A DNA stretch of 64,000 nt from Lutjanus erythropterus. Lineage: Eukaryota > Chordata > Actinopteri > Lutjaniformes > Lutjanidae. Positions 54,646 through 64,000 of the stretch are shown here, one piece after another. Positions within the stretch are counted from its first letter, which is position 1. Each line of letters opens with the position of its first letter. The position numbers and the translations under genes were made by a program. Below the pieces are notes generated by a model. It worked only from the letters and a program-made list of their open reading frames with translations. It had not been told where the DNA came from and searched no databases. The DNA lies in assembly GCA_020091685.1 (NCBI GenBank), contig CM034607.1, forward strand, positions 20,699,221 through 20,763,220. Reading direction: 5' to 3'.

Positions 54646-56887
54646 GCTGATTGTCTTTTATTTGTTATAGACATAATGTAGCATGTGATGAGCTATGCAG
54701 GCTGCATGGCTCAAGGGATACTAAACTATTGGATATATTTCCATTAAATTTAATGGATTCCAGAGTATAAATCCTGATGGGGTTTTTTTTTTCCTTAACT
54801 TTTCCTGCACCATCATATTTATGGTTTTGTAAAATTTTATAGGACGGATTACCATGCAGTTGGGTAAACATTCTTGTTTCACACAGCATGTGTTGCAATA
54901 ATGTTTGTTATCTCCTGATTAGTATCATAATCAGGTTACAAAATTAAGCTAATTTGTCCAATACTTTATGATCAAATACCTGCTAAACTATTTTTTTTTC
55001 TAAACTAGTTATTAATCACTAATTATAGTACCTAGTTTGGTGCTAATTGGCAAATGTTAGCATGTTAAGATGCTAAGCATGCTAACATACTTGCTAAACA
55101 GCTGCATGTTAGCAGAGTGAGACTTAGCATGATGGTGTTAGCATTTAGCTCATATAAATCTGTGCCTAGGTCTAGCCACTTGGCAAAACTTTTATTTATT
55201 CAGTAGTTTGCTTTCTAAGCGAATATTAGCAAAACTAATTATGACTTTCCCATCAGCCTCAGCTTCAGTTTGTGTTTAGGGCTAATTAACTAATGTTTGC
55301 ATGCTAACACATCAAATGGAGAAGGTATACTGCACTACAGTAACATATGTTCAAAACTGAGTTCATGCCAGAATCTGACTTTTTCACTGAAAAATAGAAA
55401 TGTACAATTTCAGTGAAAATAGCATGTAAAAATACAGTAACATCAAATAAAGATAAAGCGGCTCTGCCACAGAGAGATGCTAAAACAAGAGAGCTAGCTA
55501 ATGCTACCTGAACCGAAAACGAGGTGAGGAGATGACCACAGCTAACCCTAGCTAAAGCCAAATTTTCTTTTTTTCATCCAGAGCTCTCTTTCTAATTGAG
55601 AAATATCAAATCTGATTTTTTTTAAAAACTAGCTAAATAGCTTAACAGTTAAACAAGTTTAGCTCAAAGATAAGTTAGCCTAGCTTAGCACAGTACATCA
55701 ACAACTGCCATTTGATTCTGGTTGAATCATAGATGTAAAATATTACATCTACAGGTAGAAATCATGTGATTTGGAGTAGTTATGTTGCTTAAAACCCACA
55801 AAATGAAGGCTTTACAATCTTTAATTGTAAAAATAGTTTTTTCCACTAACCTGAAACTTTAGCACTAAACCTTTTTTTTTTCTTATCTTCATTGTTTCTG
55901 TAGTTACTGCTTTTTTATGTGGGGCCTGTTTAACATCAGCATGTTGCCCTGTACCTTAGCATTTAGCTCAAAGAAACCTGTTTATTCCTAACTGAGCAGC
56001 TAGCATGGCTGTAAACTCAAAAATTACATCTTTGTTTATATCTTTATTTATTTTTTCAACACAGCCAAGCACATGAGAACTATACAACAACCAAGTGCCA
56101 CTTTTCACCTCTCAGAAGTTGTTTACAGTGTTTTTAAGGTCCTACAAACAAACACTTAGGCTATTTGTTGACATGTAAATAGTACAGCAATGGCTGAAAA
56201 AATAAAGATAAGCCCTTTAAAAACTCCTTGAGTACTTTTAAAGAGGGTGACTATGAAACAAGTCACTGAAATGTAAAGTACTTGAAATTCTTGGATAAAT
56301 TGCTAAAGAAATGCAAAATTAAAGGCATTTAATAAATAATAACACAACTAACAAAATAAATGGCATGCAAAGAAACTGCTAAATTACTTACGACCAACTA
56401 ATTCAAGCTGCGGCTACATACACAGTACATCAGGCATTTCATGAGGCTACTCCTGATGTGTTATTTGGCAAAAACACAAAACTGTACAGAATAAAAGTAC
56501 AAATTCTTTTATACAATAAAACTTGTGGAGGACATGGATCTGTTCTCCATCATTTCACCTCACAACACAGAGGATGAGTATGATGATGAGGAAGTGAATA
56601 AAACCAGTTCATAAGAAATGCTGTAATGTCCTCTTTGTATTTGTGTCGTTTGTGTCCTCCTGCACAGAAAACCCGACTTGCTTCATAGTGTAACAGTGTC
56701 AGAGAGGGATCAGGTGTGTCGACGTTGACCTCAGAGCGTCGGCGCAATGCCACCAATGGACTTTCTCCAATACTGTCAGTCAGCTTATCAGCCAATCAAT
56801 AGCAGCCTTGTAGATTTCAGCCAACCAGCAGTCACAGCGTCTCTTTTTTTTTTTTCCTTGCAGCCCTTCGGGTCGGCTGACGAGCTG
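54646..56887. other. Intergenic / grhl2 3' UTR, GCTAAC-rich
   Basis: This is the space between the convergent 3' ends of ncald and grhl2. It includes many GCTAACATGCTAA-like words around 55030-55330 and 55620-55980. On the minus strand AATAAA occurs near 56040-56052 and could end the grhl2 transcript. No coding segment seen. Confidence 0.5.
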
Positions 56888-59800
56888 TCAGATCTCTGTC
56901 AGCGTGATCTTGTAGGCGTCTGCGTAGCTCTCAATGTTGAGGATGAAGGTGTCTTCGTTGGAGTAATGCTCGATGATGTTGTCGTCCATGTTCACCAGGA
57001 TCCTGACACACAAAGACACTTGAGTCACTGGGTTGAACCAACAAACTAGGTTTAAAATGAGTAAATCCAGATTTAAAATTAAGCAGAGCTCTGTTGCACA
57101 ATTAAAAACTAGTCTCCATTTAGTAAATCCATGTTTGATGGATAATGAGTAAATAAATTTGAGTGCTGTTAGGACCTAGTAACTATTAAAGAGGGGGGAA
57201 AACCTGCGCTGTTCCCCCGCTAGCTAGCTAAAGTTATACTGTTTGCTAGCTAGCTAAAACAAGAAAACCTCTGTGACATTGTTTCAGCTTGCCTAAAAGT
57301 TAACAAAACGTTACATTTTATCTAGCTAGCTAAAACATTTAAAAGTTTTTTTGTTGCTAGCTAGCATAAAAAAATATACTGCTTGCTTGCTAGCAACCTA
57401 GCTAAGAAATGTAATAAAAGGTTATATTGTTTGCTTACATTATATAATTTATTACCTAGCCCTCAAAAACCCATTATATTGTTTGCCAGCTAACTAAGAA
57501 ATTTAACAAAATGTTACATTGTTTGCTACAAAGTTAACAAAACATTACATTGCTAGTTAGCTAAAAAGTTGGTTAGCCTAGTTAGCCTACTCAGCAGAAA
57601 ATTGTTTTTCTAGGTTAACATGTTTAAAGGGAGGTTTAAATGTAATCTTTCTTTATTTTAAGCTAGTTTAAAAGTTTGGGGCAACAAACATTAAACTTAA
57701 GAGATTTAAGCATGGTTAAAAATGACACCTTGTTGGTTTCATTTCATGTGCACAGTATGAGGCTCCAAATGGGCCCAAAACTGCAGTCTTGCTTCCTCAC
57801 TCACCCTTTTTTACTTTTCTTGTACACTTTGGCTATCCTCTCTGTGGGCACGCCGTACTTCTCTGATATCTGCGGATGACAAATGGAAGCAGTTGTGTAA
57901 ACAGGTGCTCTGCTGCAGACAAATTGTGCCTTTGACTCTCACTCTCACATGCAATCATCACTCACAGCATCCATCAGGCCTCTGAGCGTGGGAGACTTCA
58001 GCATCAGAGCGTCAAACACCTCGTCTGTCTCCTTTCTGACGTACAACAGCACTGCAGAGAGAGGAGGAAGAACAAACCTTTAACTTTTTGCTGCAGTATT
58101 AGTTTATATAATTTATACCCTATATAAAGTAGTACTGTGTTGTGTAATACTGCGTTTGGAGCACATATATATATGTGTAGAGAGAGAGAGATGTGACTAA
58201 CACCCTGACCAGACTGTCAGGCTTTTCTCTGTGTGTTTGGTCTGCAACACTGCTTACTTATAAATGTCTATTTTCATTGTCAAGTAATATTTGATCACCT
58301 TTTTTCTTTTAATTAATTAGACAATTAAACCTGTACATGGATGGAAATTATTATTATCATTACAAGTCACCAGACTACAAAGCAATGTAAATTTAAGCAC
58401 TTTCAAGGTACCAAATAAATGTATAATGTCACTTTCAATTGTACATTTTGATCAAGATTATTTAATACTTGATGGTTTCAACAGCAGGATTGTTTCATTT
58501 CAAATATTACAAGATTTTTTGGTTTAAATGATTGATTGCGCAGATGAAACATCAAGCATTTTTTTAAGGAGCATTCAAACTCAAGCATATAACCTCGAAA
58601 AGTTACAAAAGTTTAAATGAAGCACTTTCCAAACTTTCAAGACTTTGTGCAAATGCTGAAAAATATTGTTTCCATGGCCAAGAATGTACTTTCAATCTCG
58701 AGTTTGATGCCAGCATGACCGTAAACAACAGAAAGAACGGAAGCAGGAGCTGAATATTAAATTGTCAAAGAGTGATTGTCATTCAATGTGTAGAACAAAA
58801 ACAAACTTCCACTAGTTTTTTTTTACTACATCTCACATAAAAAAAATAAACAATTGTGCATACAGCAGCACTGCTGGAGATTGAGTGGGCAGGTGAATGC
58901 CAATTACTCATATTTTCTCATCATGTCCCACAAAAAACAAACATTATGGGAGAAGGTTATTCAGATATTTTATGCGACAAGGATCCCCAGATTGTGTGGT
59001 TTGGATTGATGTTTTGTGAAATAATTCAAAAGAAGGACATCTATCTATTCAAAATCCTGATACCTGCATGTAAAAAGGACGATCATTGAAATGAGACCTT
59101 CCAGGCTGGACATTGTAGAGGAAATGTATGTATGGATAAACTGACTCATTATCTCAGGACTAAAGCAAGGATCAAAAAAACAACAACAACACAGGTGTAA
59201 ATGGACTGCATACAAGAGAAAAGATTGATCATATTCTCAGCTACATTTGCAAACCTTCAGAGCTCAAAAATGTTGATAATAAGAGACTTTGTTTCCTGCA
59301 TTCTGGTGACTTTTAAAACATCACAATATCAAAATAATAAGTACACTGCAACAGCATTTTTTATGTTGTTTTACTTTTGATTCGCAGGAATGAAAACTGA
59401 ATAATTTGTCTAGCATGAATTTGTGTTAAATCTTTGGTATAAACTAATATTCATTATTTTCTTTCGTTCGTTTATTTATTTATTCATTTATTTTTTTGCC
59501 CTTATCCCTAAGAGAAAATCAATGTGGCAAATTTTACAAAATGCAGCCCCCTTTCCTATGAAAAACTTTTCTAAAGAAAAAGGGAATTCTTCTTAGGAAG
59601 TCTGGTTTGGTGTAGCTGTATTGTTGTACAGATCCTAAACAGGGACTTATCTAGAGCCTTATATTCATCTTTAAACCTGCTGGAAATGGTCTGAAAAAGT
59701 CTGAACTGGGCAGAATGTGTCACTTGATCAGGCTTGATTAAGTAAACACTGTTATAAACTACTATTTCACCATTCTCAAATCATCAGAAGGTTTAGGTCT

Positions 59801-62231
59801 GGTTTATGTTCCCTCAGTTCAAATTAGACTGATACAGATATTTCTCAGGTCTGTGTCCTGCACTTTAGGTGAAAAACAGAAAGGACAAACAGAGAGGAGG
59901 ACGCTGTCATCTTGTACCTCTCTTGTGTGTCTCCTCTTTGATCTGTTTGTGAGGTGATGGACACAGGTCTTCATCTGACGACCTGAACATCCTCTTCACC
60001 AGCACACTCCTGAAAAAACACACAAACAAACGCGTGTCATACACATATGCGCTGAGTTTGCATTTGCGGTGACATGCACTTCCACTGAATGTGCTGCTTT
60101 CATTTGCATCCTTATTATTTGTGTGACCTGATGGAAATGAAAATGTTCACACACTCACCCTTCTCTCTCGATCTCCTCCGTGTTGAAGGTAAACACCTGG
60201 ATGAATGAATAAATCAAGTATGAATGTAAAATTTAAGCTTTATGCACAAATAAAAACAGTATTCATATATTTTACTAAGGTAAAAGTACCGATTCAACAA
60301 TAAAAAAAATACTCAATAATATATTACATGATGAGACTGTTAATACTGATGCATTCATGTGTACATAGCATTTTACTGTTGTAGCTGGTCAAGGTGGCAC
60401 TACTTTAAAATATTTTATATACTGTTAAAGAAGGTAGCTTAATCTAATGGTCCCTCCAAAGGGTCATAAAATGAATCTGAGGGGTTGTGAAATTACTAAT
60501 GGAGGGGGAAAGAAGAAAAAACAAAAAGACTTTTTGACTTTTTCAGGCACTAAACGGTTATTAAATTAAAATCAGCAACTACCCAGAGGTTTATAGGGTA
60601 AATCTGACTTTGAGGGAACTGCTAACTGCCTTGTAACGTTCCCAGAGTGTTCCCAGAATGTTCCCAGACGTTCCCAAGGGAAAGACTTTTCTGTGTGGTG
60701 TGATACCCATGTTTAGGTCCTTCAAGGGTCCCTGTAATCTCACTAAAGGCTCTGCGAACATTATGGGAACATAGCGTGGAGACCCAGAGGGAATGTCCCA
60801 CAGCTATTGTCCAAAAAAAACCAAAAAAAAACCTCCTGAGTATCCCCTTAAAATCCATAAAGTAATGTTCTCATACCCTTTAGAGAACTCCATATCGTTC
60901 AAAGGTGATGTCCTTTACATAACATTCCTTTACAGATTTTTTGGTTTTTGCTGGGCATGCTTTGTGTTTTTCCCTGTCTCCCCTTCCCCCTCCTTTTTCT
61001 CTCCAGGGCAGTGTGTGTGTGCAGCGGCGGCAGTGATTGGCTGGCTCATCTCAATGAGACACACCTGGCGCTCATCTACTCGTTCCTCCTGCTATATAAG
61101 CCTGGTCAAGACACCACGCCTGTGCCGGATTATACTGTCTCGGTCGGTAAAGTAGTGACAGCTCATCTCTTGCGCACCCGTGGGTTTCTTGTGTTTTTGG
61201 GACTCTAACTCGTCTGTGTTTCTGTGCAGCACCAGTGTACCTTCCAGCCGTTCATGCAGCTCACGTGCTCCAGAGCTGTCGCCTGCTCGGCTTTTACCCG
61301 CTTCCCCTGCTACGCCGGCCAGCCGACCACTGCCAGCACCTGCCCCCGCCTTTTGTTACCTTTTTGTCCCGTGTGGGAAAATAAACACTTTTGAAAACTC
61401 TCTCTGACTCAGTCTCTGCATCCGGGGTCCAGGCCTTTGTCAGAACATAACAAAAAGGTCCTAAAGAGAAAGTTCTCATTTGGTTCTACAGAGAACCATA
61501 TTGAAATGTCTTCTTTATATCATGAAGAGGAGGTACTGTATACACACTGATGATGCAGACCAAATGAAATGTCCCCATGTGACTAACAGGGAACCATATG
61601 GGAATGTTCTTGTAACATCCAAAATGTCCGAAGTTCTCAACGAAACGTTCTCATGTAAATTACACAGAACCAAATGGGAATGTTCTGTTAATGTCCCGGA
61701 TCCTCTTTGTAATGTTGCTATGTTTACGTAAATTAACCAAAATGGAACGCCCCCCACAGTCATACAGGGAAGTTTGAACTTCAGCAGTTTCATAACCATA
61801 AGAGGATTTTTTTTTTTTAGGGACGTCCCCAGTGTTCTGTAAAGGTTTGGGACGTTTGTCGCCTTTAGAGAACTTTGAGGGAACGTCCCCTCTTATGTAG
61901 GAACAACTCATATACGTCAGAAATATGGCCTCAATCAGACGCTGCCTTTTTCTAAGGTTGGCTGGTCGGTAATATTAATCTGAAAAGTAACTAATAACTA
62001 CATCTGTCAAATAAGTGAAGTGAAATAAAAAAGTTTTTTCTCTGAAGTTGAGTTAGTTGAGAAAGTAGCAGAAAATGGAAACACTCAAGCCAAGTACCAG
62101 CAGCTCAAAACTGTACTTGAGTAATTTCCCACCAGGTCATTCTGAGACTAAGCTGTAGCTCCTATTTCACCTTTGAGCAGATGAACTCAGCTGATAAGAA
62201 AACAAGTTCTTTCACTTTTGTTTACAGGGAG

Positions 62232-62299
<68 letters not shown>

Positions 62300-63486
62300 T
62301 GATCTACCTGTCCTGCCCTCTGCAGGTTGCCAAAGTGAACGTCGGGGATGAAGAGGACGGGCTGAGCCTCCAGGTCGGTCATGGTCTTGAAATAAGTGGT
62401 GTCGGACTTCTTGGGAACAGTTATCACGCCTACGCCTCCGTCTTTACCTGAAAAATAAGATTTAGAAAGAGAGATATGCTCAAATTAATGCGTTGTAGTC
62501 AAAATTACATTTCTTCAGTCATCATACTAGGGGTGTAGTTTCATCACAATACGATATTATTTAGATTTGTTGGACAGTGATTCAGTATTTACTGATATCA
62601 CAAAGTCTGTTACGGTACGATTTTGACTCGATTCAATTCAGGAATCTGCAATCGATTTGAGACGATATCATATCTCCTTTTAACACAATCAGTTACACAA
62701 GAGGCTGCCACCCCTTTTTGTTGCTTTTGGCCATGTTGGCCATGTGTTGTCTCTTTTTTTGTACTTATGTTTCAATCTGAGACAGGAAGTTTAAAGATGT
62801 TTGATAGAGTTTTGGTTTTACGTTCTTTTTTTTTTTTTCTTTTTTTTTTTAAAGTTGTTAATTTTAGGTAGTTATTAGCTCCCTTTTGGTCCCTTTCTTC
62901 CTCTTTTTGGTTTTATGTCTTTCTTCGTGTTGAGCAGCACACGTCGGCCCTGTCTCCTGTGTAAGTTTGCCTTCCTCTTTTCTATCATTTGTCAATTTAT
63001 CAGCTTTGTGTTAATAAATAACTTTACTTTTACCACATACATCTGGTTTATGTTCCGTTCCCTTTTCCACCACGAGCTCGGGGTCGTAACAGCTCTACTG
63101 TTACTTTATTGTCCACAACGATGTCTGGACAATGACACACTAAACATTCACCATTTTAATGATTATGAGTAACTATAAATACAATAACACAAATAGAGCA
63201 AATATACATAAAATGCTGCCTAAAAAAGTAAGAAAATAAAAACAATTTGCTGTGATAGGCCAATTTTGGAGGATAAAATTGGTCAACCGATATGTCGTTC
63301 AGGCTCTAATCTATATATCAATCCAGACTGATGGATCGTTACACCCCTACCTCGTACCACACTCGTATTTGCTAAATAAGAAGCTAAAATTTAACCATGA
63401 AAAAGAAAAAATTTCATGCATCTCAAACCTTTTGACTTCTTGCGGAAAAGTTTTCTCTCCTCGTCCCTTATTTTCCTCTCCGCTCC
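56888..63486 (-). CDS. grhl2: Grainyhead-like 2, C-terminal part (last seven exons; 5' beyond window)
   Basis: Grhl2 is a nuclear transcription factor that controls epithelial identity and neural tube closure. Minus-strand exons are 63486-63429, 62447-62308, 60196-60159, 60009-59918, 58051-57966, 57869-57805 and 57002-56888. All phases agree and they join to 197 residues plus stop. They cover the end of the CP2-type DNA-binding region ([12 protein letters not shown]) and the linker. [10 protein letters not shown] and [16 protein letters not shown] follow. The C-terminal dimerisation domain includes [40 protein letters not shown] and [20 protein letters not shown]. These blocks match GRHL2 more closely than GRHL1 or GRHL3, and the ncald neighbour agrees. 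The first exon's donor (G|GTTTGA) is weak. Which of the fish grhl2 duplicates this is cannot be told. Confidence 0.92.
57205..57600. repeat. Degenerate GCTAGCTAGCTAAA-type tandem repeat
   Basis: Several diverged copies of a block with TGTTTGCTAGCTAGCTAAAA and GTTAACAAAACGTTACAT lie in the last grhl2 intron. Spacing is irregular. Confidence 0.65.
58052..59917 (-). other. grhl2: grhl2 intron, nothing recognised
   Basis: AT-rich intron between the exons at 60009-59918 and 58051-57966. A short AT microsatellite near 58168 and (AG) repeat near 58180 are the only low-complexity tracts noticed. Confidence 0.6.
60600..61910. mobile_element. GTTCCC/GGGAAC-rich repeat interrupted by an LTR
   Basis: Words such as GTTCCCAGA, GGGAACATT, GGGAATGTTC and GGGAACGTCCC recur from 60630 to 61890 on both strands. 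This suggests an old inverted or internally repetitive DNA element. It is split by the LTR-like segment at about 60950-61452. Confidence 0.5.
60950..61452 (+). mobile_element. Probable solo LTR
   Basis: The segment is GC-rich compared with its flanks. It has an upstream GATTGGCTGGC (CCAAT-type) motif, a TATA box in CTATATAAGC near 61092, an AATAAA signal near 61378 and a downstream end in AACATAACA. That order is the U3-R-U5 layout of a retrotransposon LTR. No internal gag/pol sequence is present, so it is a solo LTR. The left boundary is approximate. Confidence 0.6.
62233..62299. repeat. (GT)n microsatellite beside a grhl2 splice donor
   Basis: About 33 GT units on the plus strand. On the transcribed minus strand it is a CA tract starting about 8 bases after the donor of the exon at 62447-62308. 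Confidence 0.95.
62528..63350. mobile_element. TAGGGGTGTA-ended DNA repeat with nested LTR
   Basis: The left end TAGGGGTGTAGTTTCA and the right end GATCGTTACACCCCTA are inverted matches at their termini. The interior GATACGATTTTGACTCGATT-like sequence is typical of a frequent fish repeat. A separate LTR-like segment interrupts it. Confidence 0.6.
62706..63091 (+). mobile_element. Probable nested solo LTR
   Basis: The segment can be framed TG...CA. It has an AATAAA-containing stretch (TTAATAAATAAC) near 63010 and ends CTCGGGGTCGTAACA, an end I associate with fish Gypsy-type LTRs. It lies inside the TAGGGGTGTA-ended element. A target duplication was not found, so the boundaries are approximate. 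Confidence 0.45.
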
Positions 63487-64000
63487 CTGAGAAACACAAC
63501 GAACAAAATCATACTGAGCATCAGTTTGTGGCAGGCATGTTAATGATGCGTCATTAATCGATTAATTGCTGTTAAGAATTTAAGACATTAAAAAGGTATT
63601 GATTGATAATTAATCAATAGTATAGAAATAGCAGTAATTATGCCTTTTTTAACAATGTTTTGTCTGATAAAGCCATTCAACTTAAAATGAGATAAAAATG
63701 AAAAAAAAAACTGTATTTCTTATCTTATTAATTATTCAGAATCATTTAATTGATTCTCAGCGTCTTCAATTACCTGTCAAGGAAAATGCACAATATTTGC
63801 AACCCTTGTTTGTGACAAATGCTACAAGCCTCCTTTAAATACACTTCTTACACAAAATGATGAAGCACTACTTTATTTCTGTCAGATAGAAAACTAAATT
63901 TTCAGGAAATCAACTGGGAGTCTCTCACTTTAGAGTGTTTTCATTATAAGGTGTGTGCGCTGTATGTGTACAGGTGTATATGGAGGCTCACTGTGCAGGT
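63487..64000 (-). other. grhl2: grhl2 intron at right edge, no exon seen
   Basis: Sequence upstream of the first visible grhl2 exon, with AT-rich ATTAATCGATTAAT-type repeat remains at 63540-63610. The next upstream exon, expected to carry the FCDK end of the DNA-binding region, is not in the window. Confidence 0.55.

Noticed and set aside
60793-61407. Overlapping ORFs of 75-120 residues
   Set aside because: They fall in the LTR-like segment and its host repeat; Ala/Pro/Ser-rich runs reflect GC-rich LTR sequence, not a protein family.

Overview
The window is vertebrate nuclear DNA from a ray-finned fish, most likely a percomorph teleost. The split genes have GT-AG introns and encode vertebrate-specific proteins. 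The intergenic DNA is AT-rich, with long CA/GT microsatellites and dispersed repeats of types I know from percomorph genomes. There is no sign of bacterial operons, CRISPR arrays or plasmid functions.

Layout from left to right. (1) 100-6832, minus strand: a complete seven-exon psmg2 gene (proteasome assembly chaperone 2). (2) 8988-13828, minus strand: a complete five-coding-exon D-2-hydroxyacid dehydrogenase of the glyoxylate/hydroxypyruvate reductase type. One of its introns holds a perfectly phased 26-bp minisatellite. (3) 13.8-28.4 kb: a repeat-rich intergenic stretch. It contains one unassigned minus-strand ORF (22336-22662) that would encode a small protein with a single C-terminal membrane segment. 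(4) 28.5-54.6 kb, plus strand: ncald (neurocalcin delta). It has a likely CpG-rich promoter and non-coding first exon near 28.5 kb, an 18-kb first intron, three coding exons between 46751 and 51486, and a long 3' region ending at a polyadenylation signal at 54623. (5) 56888-63486, minus strand: the last seven coding exons of grhl2 (grainyhead-like 2), whose 5' part lies beyond the right edge.

ncald and grhl2 are convergent neighbours, as NCALD and GRHL2 are in mammals. This supports both identifications. The four genes do not form a pathway: proteasome assembly, 2-keto acid reduction, neuronal calcium sensing and epithelial transcription control are independent. Much of the remaining sequence is transposon-derived. 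It includes a TTAA-flanked 887-bp element, a hAT-type MITE with an 8-bp target duplication, a tRNA-derived SINE with a 10-bp target duplication, fold-back elements, two probable solo LTRs and several nested insertions. I found no clearly new biological system. The most open items are the small membrane ORF, the CRE/E-box first exon of ncald, the loss of the last residue of neurocalcin, and the CA tract beside a grhl2 splice donor.
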